64,000 bases of DNA from Streptomyces sp. MMBL 11-1 (GTDB lineage: Bacteria > Actinomycetota > Actinomycetes > Streptomycetales > Streptomycetaceae), in the NCBI RefSeq assembly GCF_028622875.1, contig NZ_CP117709.1, forward strand, positions 1 to 64,000, written 5' to 3'. The notes under the pieces are model-generated. The model did not search any database, was not told where the DNA came from, and was given only the letters and a program-made list of their open reading frames with translations. Numbering within the stretch: position 1 is the stretch's first letter; the number at the start of each line of letters is the position of its first letter. The translations under genes were made by a program, and so were the position numbers. Below, piece by piece: positions 9,238 to 17,884 of the stretch.

Positions 9238-9506
9238 TGGATCGAACACGCCGGCCGCGCCCGCCGTTGGACGCGCCCGGAAGTACACCTCCGAGCAGTC
9301 CGCGGTCGTCCCGTCGAAGGCCGACGGCTCCAGCGGGTGGAGCAAGCCGACGACCGTACGCGCCAACAGCACGCCCGTGTTCCCGAAGGGGGCTCACCGC
9401 GAAGAAGGACGTACCCAAAACGCGCGGTCCAAGGCCATATCACCCCGTCCGGGCACGACCGGCTCCGGCGACCGGGGCGACGTGCGCCGACCCGGGCCCG
9501 TCCGCG

Positions 9507-9546
9507 CCGCTGCCCCTCTCCCGTCGTCCGGTGAGAGGGGCAGCGG
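9507..9546. terminator. Bidirectional hairpin terminator between sigma factor and cellulase
   Basis: A 14-bp perfect stem (CCGCTGCCCCTCTC / GAGAGGGGCAGCGG) with a 12-nt loop lies 40 bp past the cellulase stop and serves both convergent genes. The rest of the 9238-9585 gap shows no supported gene. Confidence 0.8.
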
Positions 9547-9585
9547 CAGTGGCAGTGGCAGAAGCCGTGCCGGTCGCGGGGCAGG

Positions 9586-11709
9586 TCAGGGGGCGGTGCC
9601 CCAGGCGAGGGTGGAGCCGGTGAAGACGCCGATCCTCGGGGCGTCGGCGAAGGCGGTGTTGGTGGAGCGGCTGTAGTCGTCGCTCTCCTGGAATGCCGAC
9701 CAGTCGCTCTTGTTGAGACGCAGCTGGATCTCCCCGGTCGTGGCGCCCGCCGCGAGGCTACCGCTCCCGAAGCCGACCTCCAGGTAGTGGCCTGCGCCCG
9801 TGGCAGGCGCGCTCACCGGACGGACACCGTGCGTCACGTTGCCGCAGCCCAGTACCGCGTAGTCGCAGGCGGTGGCGAAGGTGCTCGCACCGCCGTCGGA
9901 GGTGAACCAGTAGCGGGCCGTCACCGTGGAGAGGTCGATCGCGGCCGAACCGGTGTTGACCAGGCGGAGGGACATCCGGATCTGATTGTCGGTCGGAGAG
10001 CCGTCGGTGTTGCGGTACTCGGCCTTGAGCGCTCCTGTTCCGGTGCCGCCACCCGCCTCGGTGGTGACCTGCGCGGCCGGGCTCCCCGCCGAGACGTTGC
10101 CTGCCGCGTCCTTGGCCCTGACCGAGTAGCTGTAGGCGGTCGAGGCACGCACGCCGGTGTCGGTATAGGTCGCCGTGGCCGCCGTCCCCACCCGGACGCC
10201 GTCACGGAGGACGTCATACCCCGTGACGCCGGTGTCGTCCGTGGACGCCGTCCAGGCGAGGGTGACGCTGCTGCTGGACTTGGCCGTCACCCGCAGGTTC
10301 GTGGGCACGGTCGGCGCCTGGGTGTCCTCCTCGCCTCCGCTGCCGCCGTCCAGCGGCGGGTGGGCGTTGCGAAGCAGTTCCTGGAACTGTGCGGAGAACC
10401 AGTGCCCGGCCACCGGGGAGTCCGGCAGGGCACCTGTGAGGTTGAAGCCGTTGCGGCCGTTGCCGGTGTACGTCGGGTCGCACATCCGGTCGAAGCCCTT
10501 GCCCTCGTCGTTGTCCCGGGGCTCGCTGCTGCCGTCGGACTCGCCCGGGGGCTTGGCCCAGACATAGGCGTCGATCCCCGGCTCGGGGGCGGTCGTGGGA
10601 CGCTCGCCGATGCCGGCGCCGCTCTGGTTGCACCAGTTGCCGGCGTGGATGCGACGGTCGGTCCGGCTCCCGTCGACATAGGCGTCGGCGCTGGTCAGCG
10701 GCCCGGGCCCGGAGGGCCGGGAGGTCCCGCCCCAGCCGTTACGGGCGGTGTCGATGAGCATGCCGATGTCGGAGGCGAAGCCCTGGCGCACCAGTTCCGT
10801 GCGCAGAGCCTTGGCGAACGAGAGCTCGTCCACGTAGTAGTTCCAGTCCACCCAGCTCGACTGGCGCACCGTGGTCCCGTTCACGGAGTCGGTCACCGCG
10901 AAGTGCGGCTCCTGGAGCGCCGAGTAGTTGGCCGTGTTGACGATGAAGCCGTGCACGTCGGAGACGGTGGCGCCCTCCATCGTCGCGGCCTTCTTGAACT
11001 GCTGGGCCGCGGGGACGAAGTTGGAGTCCCAGCCGAGCCAGCCGTGGTGGGCGGCGTCGACGTAGTTGTAGACGTTGGGCACGGCGCCCAGGGTGTGCAG
11101 GGCGTATCCGATGCCCTTCTCGTAGTTGCCGTTGGCCTTCATCGTGGCGCACTCGGGCGTGGAGCCGGCGGTCCCTCCGGCGTTGGTGACGAGGTTGGGC
11201 AGCGAGTCCGGTTCGATGAGCGTGACAATGCGCAGGCTCGCGTAGGCCGGGTCGTCGAGGATGTCGGCGATGGGGTCGATGTAGTCGTTCTTGTAACGGC
11301 TCAGCTCGGTGGGGCCGAGTTCGCCGTTGGAGGCGAGTGCGGCGCAGTCCCGGCCGGGGAGGTTGTAGATGACGACCTGGAAGAGGTCGGCTCCCTGGCT
11401 CACGGCCGTGTCGAGGTGCGCGCGCAGGCCTCGCGCGCCGGGTGTGCCTTCGATCGCGGCGATGCGGTCCATCCAGACGAACGACGGCTCGTCCGCGATG
11501 ACGTCGCCGCCGGGCTCGGCGGCGGCCTTGGCGGACCAGTCGGGATTCACGTACGGGGTGGCGCCTGTGTAGGGGTTGTCGACGCGGGCGGCGGCGGCTG
11601 ACGCCTGTCCGGGTACGGCCACCGCGAGTGCGGCGCCCATCATCAGTGCGGACAGTGCGGCGGCCGCCCTCCTGCGGAGTGCGTGCGGGGTGGTGCCTCT
11701 GATTCTCAT
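9586..11709 (-). CDS. Secreted GH6 cellulase with FN3 and CBM3 domains
   Basis: This 707-residue exported protein has a signal peptide ending near GQASA at about residue 37, then a glycoside hydrolase family 6 domain (about 45-430). That domain has the typical LFQVVIYNLPGRDCAALASNGE region (quoted in part), IEPDSLPN with the catalytic Asp, and AYVWAKPPGESDG. A fibronectin type III domain follows (about 450-545), then a family 3 cellulose-binding module (about 550-707; LKAEYRNTDGSPTDNQIRM). GH6 enzymes cleave cellulose, mostly releasing cellobiose. The start at 11709 has a GGAG five bases upstream and opens directly on the signal peptide. CebR-type palindromes upstream suggest repression relieved by cello-oligosaccharides. 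Confidence 0.95.
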   Translation of the reverse strand: MRIRGTTPHALRRRAAAALSALMMGAALAVAVPGQASAAAARVDNPYTGATPYVNPDWSAKAAAEPGGDVIADEPSFVWMDRIAAIEGTPGARGLRAHLDTAVSQGADLFQVVIYNLPGRDCAALASNGELGPTELSRYKNDYIDPIADILDDPAYASLRIVTLIEPDSLPNLVTNAGGTAGSTPECATMKANGNYEKGIGYALHTLGAVPNVYNYVDAAHHGWLGWDSNFVPAAQQFKKAATMEGATVSDVHGFIVNTANYSALQEPHFAVTDSVNGTTVRQSSWVDWNYYVDELSFAKALRTELVRQGFASDIGMLIDTARNGWGGTSRPSGPGPLTSADAYVDGSRTDRRIHAGNWCNQSGAGIGERPTTAPEPGIDAYVWAKPPGESDGSSEPRDNDEGKGFDRMCDPTYTGNGRNGFNLTGALPDSPVAGHWFSAQFQELLRNAHPPLDGGSGGEEDTQAPTVPTNLRVTAKSSSSVTLAWTASTDDTGVTGYDVLRDGVRVGTAATATYTDTGVRASTAYSYSVRAKDAAGNVSAGSPAAQVTTEAGGGTGTGALKAEYRNTDGSPTDNQIRMSLRLVNTGSAAIDLSTVTARYWFTSDGGASTFATACDYAVLGCGNVTHGVRPVSAPATGAGHYLEVGFGSGSLAAGATTGEIQLRLNKSDWSAFQESDDYSRSTNTAFADAPRIGVFTGSTLAWGTAP

Positions 11710-11814
11710 TGCGGCTCCGTGCTCCTCTCGTACGTCCGTCGGGGGTAACGACGGACGGGTTCGGGGGTCCGTGATGCTCGGGAGGTCAGGCATTCGCATG
11801 GGGAAGCATGTGCG

Positions 11815-11828
11815 TGGGAGCGCTCCCA
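11815..11828. promoter_or_regulatory. CebR-type operator (TGGGAGCGCTCCCA)
   Basis: This perfect 14-bp palindrome TGGGAGCGCTCCCA lies about 105 bp upstream of the cellulase ATG. It is the canonical site of the LacI-family repressor CebR in Streptomyces, which responds to cello-oligosaccharides. No cebR gene is in the window. Confidence 0.9.
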
Positions 11829-11890
11829 AACTGGCGTGGCATTCGATGGCTGTCAAGCATTACGGCGCAATAACGTTGAACGGAGCGGCA

Positions 11891-11920
11891 GTTGGTGGGA
11901 GTTGGAGCGCTCCCACCAAC
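11891..11920. promoter_or_regulatory. Second CebR-like site embedded in an 11-bp inverted repeat
   Basis: TTGGAGCGCTCCCA (11902-11915) differs from the CebR box by one base. It overlaps a perfect 11-bp inverted repeat, GTTGGTGGGAG (11891-11901) and CTCCCACCAAC (11910-11920). It lies on the side of the divergent sugar dehydrogenase. It may be an extended operator or a hairpin in the leader. The remainder of the 11710-12186 gap holds no gene. Confidence 0.6.
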
Positions 11921-12186
11921 GCCGGAACCGGCGGAACGAGCACATCACCGGTCGACTTCGCGTCGACGATTGGCCGACTACCGACTTGCGGAGCGCGCCA
12001 GAGCCACCGCGCGAGAAAACGTTGCGCCGCTGGTCTAGGCCAGGCCACGCCCGTCCCCCTATCCTCACCCGTAGCCGGTGCCACACCAACTCCCCCACCC
12101 AGGTTGCCTGCCGGCTCGTGCCCCCCACCCAACTCCGCTCGAGCAGCCGGGTGACCTCCCCCCTTCGCCGCCTCCAGGAGGCCACG

Positions 12187-13323
12187 GTGAGATTCCGCAC
12201 CAGAAGCTCGGCGATCATCGGCACGCTCTGCCTCGTCACATCACTGGCGCTGGCCACGGCATCGGCCCACGAGCCGGCCGCCCCGGACCGGCCGGTGAGC
12301 GCTTCCCTGACCGAAGTGGCCAGGGCCCAGGGGCCGTCGGCCGGAGCGGCCGGACCCGATGACACGCTGTGGATCGCCGAACGCGCCGGTACCGTAAGGG
12401 TCCTGGACGATCAAGGCCTCGGCGCACCCGTGCTCGACATCTCCGACGAGACCACAACGGACGGCGAACGCGGCCTGCTGGGCGTCGCGTTCGACAAGGC
12501 CTTCGAGCACTTCTACATCTCGTTCACGGATCTCGAAGGCACCAGCACGGTGGACGAGTTCGCCGTGGAGGGCGGCCGGCTCCAGCCGGACACCCGGCGG
12601 ACCGTTCTGACCCAGACGCAACCGTACGCGAACCACAACGGCGGGGACATCAAGTTCGGCCCCGACGGCTATCTGTACATCGCGTTCGGTGACGGCGGTG
12701 CGGGCGGCGACCCGCACGGCAACGGGCAGAAGCTCGACACCCTGCTCGGCAAGCTGTTGCGGATCGACCCGAGCGGAGGCGAGCCGTACGCGATCCCGGC
12801 GGACAATCCGTTCGTGGACGACGCGAACGCGAAGGACGAGATCTGGGCGTACGGGCTGCGCAATCCGTGGCGGTTCTCCTTCGACGCCGGCACGGGCGAC
12901 CTGCTGATCGGCGATGTCGGCCAGAGCGACTGGGAGGAGATCGACTGGGCCCCGGCGGACAGCGAGGGCGGTGAGAACTACGGCTGGTCCTCCATGGAGG
13001 GCACCCACCCCTTCCGGGGCGGCACGGAGCCCGCGAACCACGTCCCGCCGGTCCACGAGTACGACCGTACGGGCCTCGGCTGCTCGGTGACCGGTGGATT
13101 CGTCTACCGCGGCGACGCGCTCGGGGACCTTCAGGGGAGCTATGTGTTCAGCGACTACTGCGACGGCACCCTGCGTACGCTCCAGATGCGGGACGGCGAG
13201 GTGACCGGCGTCGGCGACCTCGGAGTCAGCGGCGGCGAGGTGATCTCGTTCGTCGAGGGCGGTGACGGCGAGCTGTACGTCCTCGGCAGCGGCGGCGCCA
13301 TCTCCCGCGTCGATCCCGCGTGA
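12187..13323 (+). CDS. Secreted PQQ-dependent-type soluble sugar (glucose/sorbosone) dehydrogenase
   Basis: This 378-residue exported six-bladed beta-propeller of the GDH/sorbosone dehydrogenase family follows a signal peptide (about 1-32, ending ATASA). Family features are DTLWIAERAGTVRVLD, NHNGGDIKFGPDGYLYIAFGDGG, GKLLRIDPSGGEPYAIP, EIWAYGLRNPWRFSFD and GDVGQSDWEEID. Members oxidise aldose sugars with PQQ outside the cell, although many actinomycete relatives are unproven. The GTG at 12187 was chosen for AGGAGG at 12176-12181. It is divergent from the GH6 cellulase across CebR-like operators, which suggests a role with cellulose-derived sugars. A strong terminator follows. Confidence 0.88.
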   Translation: MRFRTRSSAIIGTLCLVTSLALATASAHEPAAPDRPVSASLTEVARAQGPSAGAAGPDDTLWIAERAGTVRVLDDQGLGAPVLDISDETTTDGERGLLGVAFDKAFEHFYISFTDLEGTSTVDEFAVEGGRLQPDTRRTVLTQTQPYANHNGGDIKFGPDGYLYIAFGDGGAGGDPHGNGQKLDTLLGKLLRIDPSGGEPYAIPADNPFVDDANAKDEIWAYGLRNPWRFSFDAGTGDLLIGDVGQSDWEEIDWAPADSEGGENYGWSSMEGTHPFRGGTEPANHVPPVHEYDRTGLGCSVTGGFVYRGDALGDLQGSYVFSDYCDGTLRTLQMRDGEVTGVGDLGVSGGEVISFVEGGDGELYVLGSGGAISRVDPA

Positions 13324-13367
13324 GCCGCTGAAACGCGCGAGAGGCCGGCTGTGCGGGCCCGCGCCGG

Positions 13368-13398
13368 GGGCCCGCCGATCACGGTGATCGGCGGGCCC
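13368..13398. terminator. Bidirectional hairpin terminator
   Basis: A 14-bp perfect stem (GGGCCCGCCGATCA / TGATCGGCGGGCCC) with a CGG loop lies between the convergent sugar dehydrogenase and XRE-cupin genes. Confidence 0.85.
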
Positions 13399-13481
13399 GC
13401 GTCCCATGGTCCCGCCGTACGTGCCGGGGGCTCGGGTCCTGACGATGCGGCCGGCACCACCGGCTCACTGCCGCACGCTCG

Positions 13482-14093
13482 TCACCGCGGGCTCCGCCCG
13501 GGCGGGGCCGGGGAGTCCGCCTTCTCCGTGCCTTCACCGCGCTGATGGCCACGGCGGGCGTCCCGGTCGAAGATGCCCAGCAGCTCGCACGGCCCGCCCT
13601 CGGCGCCGATCGCGTGCGGGAGCATCGTGGGGAACTCCGCCGCCTGGTTCGTCTCGATCCGCAGGCGCCGGTTGCCCAGAAGCAGGACGGCGGTGCCGGA
13701 CAGGACGACGAGCCACTCGCGGCCCGGATGCGCGCGCAGCCGGGCGGGGTTGTCGGGCGGCGGCTCGGTCATGCGCTGACGGATGACGGTCATGCCGGGT
13801 TCCGCCTTGATGGGCCACCGCATCTGACCGTGGGCCCCGTCGAGCGTCGGGTAAGAGACGACGTCGTCGGAGGCGGTCTCCACCAACTGGTCGAGGGAGG
13901 TGTCCAGGGCGCGGGCGAGCGTGACCAGCTGGTCCAGGGCCAGCCGACGCCGGCCGTTCTCGATGCGGCTGAGCGTGGACTGACTGACCTTCGCCCGGCC
14001 GGCCAGCTCCTCCAGGGACCAGCCCTGGGCCACGCGCAGGGCGCGGATGCGTTTGCGCACCAGGCTGTCCAGCTCACCGTCTTCTTGCGTCAT
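13482..14093 (-). CDS. XRE-family regulator with C-terminal cupin
   Basis: This 203-residue cytoplasmic transcription regulator has an N-terminal HTH (LVRKRIRALRVAQGWSLEEL, AKVSQSTLSRIENGRRRL, about residues 10-65). A cupin sensor domain follows (about 100-185), containing REWLVVLSGTAVLLLGNRRL and LPHAIGAEGGPCELLGIF. Members usually regulate a neighbouring transporter or metabolic gene. The ATG at 14093 opens just before the HTH. Upstream in-frame ATGs exist but add a non-conserved extension. The divergent sequence (14119-14240) looks like the stump of an MFS transporter, the expected target, so this regulator may have lost its partner. Confidence 0.85.
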   Translation of the reverse strand: MTQEDGELDSLVRKRIRALRVAQGWSLEELAGRAKVSQSTLSRIENGRRRLALDQLVTLARALDTSLDQLVETASDDVVSYPTLDGAHGQMRWPIKAEPGMTVIRQRMTEPPPDNPARLRAHPGREWLVVLSGTAVLLLGNRRLRIETNQAAEFPTMLPHAIGAEGGPCELLGIFDRDARRGHQRGEGTEKADSPAPPGRSPR

Positions 14094-14118
14094 ACGCCTG
14101 AGCGTATGCCATCGGAGC

Positions 14119-14240
14119 ATGGCCGTGATCGCGTCGGTCTCGGGGCTCGACGTCAACGTCACCCTGCCCGACCTGGCCGTCGCCTTCGACGCCACGCAGA
14201 GAACCGCCCTGTTGACTACCACGTCACCCCGGATGGACCC
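14119..14240 (+). pseudogene. Possible MFS transporter N-terminal stump
   Basis: Starting at the ATG at 14119, about 30 residues (MAVIASVSGLDV, then NVTLPDLAVAFDAT) resemble the first helix of DHA2-type drug exporters (usually LDVTVVNVALPDL). The similarity then stops and no further membrane helices follow. It diverges from the XRE-cupin regulator. The rest of 14094-14451 shows no gene. The stretch is short and the call is tentative. Confidence 0.35.
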
Positions 14241-14451
14241 GGTCGGCCCGGCGGGTCGGGGACCGAGCGCCGATGGATCAGGTCGGGCGTCGCGAGGGAA
14301 CGGGACCGAGTCCGGGCCAGCGGGCGACCATCCGCCGCCGCATGTCCGTGCAGAGCGTGCTCAGCCCGCTCGGACCGTCGCGGCCGGCAGTCATACTGCC
14401 GACGACACCGAGCCGGTGGACGAGGCGTTGCCGGGCGGTGACGGTGCCCCA

Positions 14452-15300
14452 TTAGCAGTCACGGACCGGGACCCGGGCCAGGTGATCGGTGGCTCCGCGG
14501 TGGGCTCTCCGGACCAGGGCGTCGCCCCGGATCAGCCAGCCGGCGCAGAAGTCGGTGAGGTCGTCGTGGAGTTCCTCGCCGGTCTCGGAACGCCATGCCG
14601 TCCGGTAGGCGGCCTCCGCCCGTTCCAGCAGCGGGGCGGGCGCCGCGGTGACACACCAGCAGGTCGGGAAGCCGATGCGCAGGTAGGCGAGTTCCACCAG
14701 CCCGCTGCCCAGCGAGGCCTGTTCGAAGTCGATGAACCGGGTTCCGCCGGTGGTGTGCAGGTCGTTGCCGGGGCACGGGTCACCGTGGAGCAGGGCGTGC
14801 CCGGGCGCTCGGGCCAGCCGGTGCACGAGGTCGTCGAGCTCGCCGGGCACTCCGGGTGGGACAGGAGCGCCGAGCGCCTCGGCCAGCCGGAGGAAGGCGG
14901 CGGCGTCGGCGGCGTCCGGGCCCTGCCAGCGGGGCAGCGCTCCGGCGTGCTCGGGGCGGGCGACGGCATGCAGCCGGGCCAGTGCCGCCGCGTAGTCCAC
15001 GATCCAGTCGCCGGAGGGGTGTTGGTGGTCCAGATGCTCCAGGACCAGCACCCGGTCGCCGGGGACGCTCCCCAGCAGCGCGGGCACCACGGCCGGGTCG
15101 GCTCCTGCGGCGAGCCGCAACGCGGCCAGTTCACGGGCGTACCGCTCCTCGGCGTCGGGACCGCCGACGATCTGCTTCACCACCACGGGCGCCCGGCCGT
15201 CTCCACCCGCCACACGCGTGAGCGCGGGCTGCTGCTCAGCCGCCGGGAGCGCCCCGGAGCGCCCAGCCCTGCCCGTAACCCGTCCCCCCAGGGCAGTCAC
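14452..15300 (-). CDS. Aminoglycoside phosphotransferase (APH) family kinase-like protein
   Basis: This 282-residue cytoplasmic protein with the APH/choline kinase fold has VVVKQIVGG (ATP-binding lysine region, about residue 42), RVLVLEHLD (hinge), the catalytic loop HALLHGDPCPGN (about 167-178) and FIDFEQA (metal-binding Asp). Such proteins phosphorylate small molecules, including some antibiotics. The substrate cannot be read from sequence, and resistance should not be assumed. It stands alone. The start at 15300 begins MTALGGRV; later starts are possible, since the first 25 residues are not conserved. Confidence 0.8.
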   Translation of the reverse strand: MTALGGRVTGRAGRSGALPAAEQQPALTRVAGGDGRAPVVVKQIVGGPDAEERYARELAALRLAAGADPAVVPALLGSVPGDRVLVLEHLDHQHPSGDWIVDYAAALARLHAVARPEHAGALPRWQGPDAADAAAFLRLAEALGAPVPPGVPGELDDLVHRLARAPGHALLHGDPCPGNDLHTTGGTRFIDFEQASLGSGLVELAYLRIGFPTCWCVTAAPAPLLERAEAAYRTAWRSETGEELHDDLTDFCAGWLIRGDALVRRAHRGATDHLARVPVRDC

Positions 15301-15482
15301 GATCGCATGCGCTCATCCTCGCACGCGGGCCACGGCCTGATCCGTGGGATGCCCGGCCCCGGCCTCCGGGGCATGGAGCGACGCATGGCGTGGCCCGCGC
15401 CGGAAACCGATGCTGGAGTGAGCGGCCGGGGCCCCGGCCGAGCGAGACATTCCCGAAGTTCCAGGAACGGAGCGAAGAAACC

Positions 15483-15860
15483 ATGACGCCGATCAACGCC
15501 CTCATCATCGATGCCTCGGACCCGGAACGGCTTGCCGCGTTCTGGTCCGAGCTGCTCGGCAGGCCGGTCGTGGGCCGTACCGGTCCCTACGTATGGCTGC
15601 GGCGCGAGCACGGCCTGGGACTGGGATTCCAGCGGACCGACGCGCCGAAGCGGTCCAAGAACCGGATGCACTTCGATATCTCGGCACCCGACCCGGCCGC
15701 GGAGCAGCAGCGAGTCGAGGCGCTCGGCGGGCGCCGGCTGGAGGGATACGCCGAGGGTGGCTTCCTGGTGATGGGCGACCCCGAGGGCAATGAGTTCTGC
15801 ATCATCCCCGAGGGCCCTTTCGACCTCGACGAAGAAGGCCGCACGAACTATATGGGCTGA
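15483..15860 (+). CDS. VOC family (glyoxalase-like) protein
   Basis: This 125-residue single-domain protein starts TPINALIIDASDPERLAAFW and has RMHFDISAPDPAAEQQRVEALGG (in part) and MGDPEGNEFCIIP, typical of the Glyoxalase_6 subgroup of vicinal oxygen chelate proteins. The substrate is unknown. Two betaalphabetabetabeta units would fold together as one module. The ATG at 15483 gives the usual family N-terminus. It is monocistronic. Confidence 0.85.
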   Translation: MTPINALIIDASDPERLAAFWSELLGRPVVGRTGPYVWLRREHGLGLGFQRTDAPKRSKNRMHFDISAPDPAAEQQRVEALGGRRLEGYAEGGFLVMGDPEGNEFCIIPEGPFDLDEEGRTNYMG

Positions 15861-16072
15861 CCCCCGCGCCGAACCGCCGCGGGCTCAGGCCCTCGTCCGG
15901 GCCGCCTCACGGTGCCGCGGGTCGCCCCGATGCCCTGATGCCCTGCCGCAGTCACCCCCGCCACTTTTCCGCCGCCGCATCGCGCCGTACGGTACGGGGT
16001 CGGCCCGCCCCCCAATCCCGTCGTCGGCCCCGCGTGGGGGCGGGGGCACGGCCGGCACGTACGGTACGGCAG

Positions 16073-16702
16073 GTGAACGAACCGCTCGAAGCCGTGACCG
16101 GCCCCCCTGCGGACGAGTGCGTCCGGGCCTCGACGACCCGCGTGTTCCTGGCGCTCGCCCCGCCCGACGACGCGAAGGAAGAGCTGGCGCGGGCGCTGCG
16201 CCCGGCCTACGACGCCTACCCCCGCATGCGGTGGAACCGTATCGAGGACTGGCACATCACCCTCGCGTTCCTCGGTGAGCTGCCGGTCGCCGCCGTCCCG
16301 CCCCTCATTCCTCCGCTCGCCGGGCTCGCGGCGCGGCGCCGGCCTCTGCGGCTGGCGCTGCACGGCGGCGGGCACTTCGACGAGCGGGTGCTGTGGACCG
16401 GGGTCACGGGGGACCTCGCAGGGCTGCATCACCTGGCCGCCGACGTACGCGCCCTCGTCAGGGAGTGCGGGGTCTCCTTCCCGGAGCGGCCGCTCCGGCC
16501 CCATCTGACCCTCGCCCGGTCCCGCCGGGGCGACCACGCGGCCACGGCGGAGGCCGCGGAAGGGCTCGCCGCGTTCGTCGGCCGGAGCTGGGAGGCCGGA
16601 CGACTCCACCTGGTCGGCAGCAACTTCGGCCGAGGCCCGGGGCCGATCCACTACCGCGACATCGAGGCCTGGGACTTCCGCCACGGGGCGAGCGGGACCT
16701 GA
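16073..16702 (+). CDS. thpR: RNA 2',3'-cyclic phosphodiesterase (ThpR/2H family)
   Basis: This cytoplasmic 2H phosphoesterase has both catalytic HxTx motifs: DWHITLAF (about residue 61) and RPHLTLARS (about residue 145). RVFLALAPP marks the family's usual N-terminal strand. ThpR enzymes hydrolyse 2',3'-cyclic phosphate ends or ligate tRNA half-molecules. The GTG at 16073 gives 209 residues, about 20 more than most relatives. A GTG at 16142, opening directly on VFLALAPP, would give a more usual length, so the start is uncertain. It is followed by a hairpin at 16840. Confidence 0.85.
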   Translation: MNEPLEAVTGPPADECVRASTTRVFLALAPPDDAKEELARALRPAYDAYPRMRWNRIEDWHITLAFLGELPVAAVPPLIPPLAGLAARRRPLRLALHGGGHFDERVLWTGVTGDLAGLHHLAADVRALVRECGVSFPERPLRPHLTLARSRRGDHAATAEAAEGLAAFVGRSWEAGRLHLVGSNFGRGPGPIHYRDIEAWDFRHGASGT

Positions 16703-16839
16703 ACGGACCGGAGCTGCCTGCGGCCGTCGCGGGGAGCCCGCGTCGTCGGGGTGCAACGTGAGCAGACCCGGGTTGCCGTGGGCGGCCGGCCGCACGGTCA
16801 GTGCGCCGAGCGGCGTCGCCCGCGGGTGAAGTGCCGGAA

Positions 16840-16865
16840 ACGGTCCCGTAGGTCGTCGGGACCGT
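16840..16865. terminator. Hairpin between convergent genes
   Basis: ACGGTCCCG (16840-16848) and CGGGACCGT (16857-16865) form a 9-bp perfect stem with an 8-nt loop between thpR and the hypothetical gene at 16980. It is a plausible bidirectional terminator. Confidence 0.55.
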
Positions 16866-16979
16866 TCGGTGGGAAGGGCAGCGACCGGCGTGCGCAGCGC
16901 TGTCCCCGAGCGCGGGAAGAGATCCGCATCGACAGCGGTCGTGCGGTGCGGGATCAAGCGAGTCGGGTGATGCCCGGCG

Positions 16980-17606
16980 TCACGCGGTTTCGCGCGGCGC
17001 GGGCCGGTCGTGCGCCAGCAGGAACTCGGTCGCCCGCGCGATGGCCTCGGCGGACGTGCCGTGGACGGCTTCCGACTCCTCCTCCCGCAGGTCCGCGCCC
17101 GTCGCGGTGTACCACCAGGCGTCGGCGCCCGGGTCGTGGTGAATGACGGCGTCGCCGCCCGCGTAGTGGAGCGGAATCGATTCGCTGGCGGACTTCTTGG
17201 GCACCGCATGGGGCCACTTGAGGCGGGCCGACTGGCGCTTGATGCCGCCCCAGGCCGCGCCGAGCTGTGCGTAGCTGGATCCACCGCGTCCGGCGACGGT
17301 GGCCGCGCTCTCGGCCAGCCGGTCGACGGACCGCTTGGTTTCGTAGAGGGACCGCAGCATTGCCAGCTGAACATCGGGAGCGGCCATGAGGGCCGCGTCG
17401 AAGGGCTTGCCGGCCGCGCGGTAGGCCAGCGCGCGTGTCGAGATCCGTTCCGCCAGTGACCGGGCCGCGTCGAGCACCTGCTTGTCCATGGCGAACGCGT
17501 CCTCGTCGCCGGGCTCGTTCCACGCGGGGTCCACCGGAGTCAGGACCGTGGCCCAGAAGTTCTCGTCGTTCTGGTCAGGGGTCGGAATCACCTTCATGCC
17601 ATCCAT
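16980..17606 (-). CDS. Hypothetical protein, 208 aa
   Basis: I do not recognise this protein. It begins MDGMKVIPTPDQNDENFWATV and is acidic. Its middle is predicted helical (LDAARSLAERISTRALAYRA, ETKRSVDRLAESAATVAGRG) and is followed by SYAQLGAAWGGIKRQSARLKWP, a helix-turn-helix-like stretch with a basic face. The C-terminal half has HHDPGADAWWYTATG. There is no signal peptide or membrane span. The helix-turn-helix-like segment and the inverted repeat at 17664-17683 upstream would suit a DNA-binding protein, but this is inference only. An alternative ATG lies three codons downstream. Confidence 0.6.
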   Translation of the reverse strand: MDGMKVIPTPDQNDENFWATVLTPVDPAWNEPGDEDAFAMDKQVLDAARSLAERISTRALAYRAAGKPFDAALMAAPDVQLAMLRSLYETKRSVDRLAESAATVAGRGGSSYAQLGAAWGGIKRQSARLKWPHAVPKKSASESIPLHYAGGDAVIHHDPGADAWWYTATGADLREEESEAVHGTSAEAIARATEFLLAHDRPAPRETA

Positions 17607-17663
17607 GCGACAACTTTAGCTGTCGGCCAGCGGCACGGCAAGTATATTTGTCGCCTTGTGGCG

Positions 17664-17683
17664 ATGACAGCTTCTCCTGTCAT
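17664..17683. promoter_or_regulatory. Inverted repeat ATGACAG-N6-CTGTCAT
   Basis: A perfect 7-bp inverted repeat lies 58 bp upstream of the hypothetical gene at 16980-17606. It is in a comparatively AT-rich promoter region that also holds a shorter TGTCGCC/GGCGA dyad at 17649-17669. It is probably an operator of unknown specificity. Confidence 0.45.
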
Positions 17684-17884
17684 TCATGTCGCGAACGGAC
17701 AGCGCGCTCGCCTGACCCGGGAAGGGACAGGAACCAGCAGCGCGCTCCACCAGCAGCCGGCCGACCGGTGGGAAGCCGACCTGGTCGCGGCGGCCGGGTC
17801 CACCCGCGAGGGACGGCTCGCCGACTTCAGCCGCCCCGCACCAGCGCGGAGCCGCTTCCGGCCGGGCACCTTGCCCCCGGCGGC

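Noticed and set aside
9787..11601. 604-residue open frame on the plus strand
   Set aside because: Antisense of the GH6 cellulase, which has clear family motifs on the minus strand.
14452..15300. Antibiotic resistance phosphotransferase
   Set aside because: Family motifs only show an APH-fold kinase; nothing ties it to aminoglycosides.
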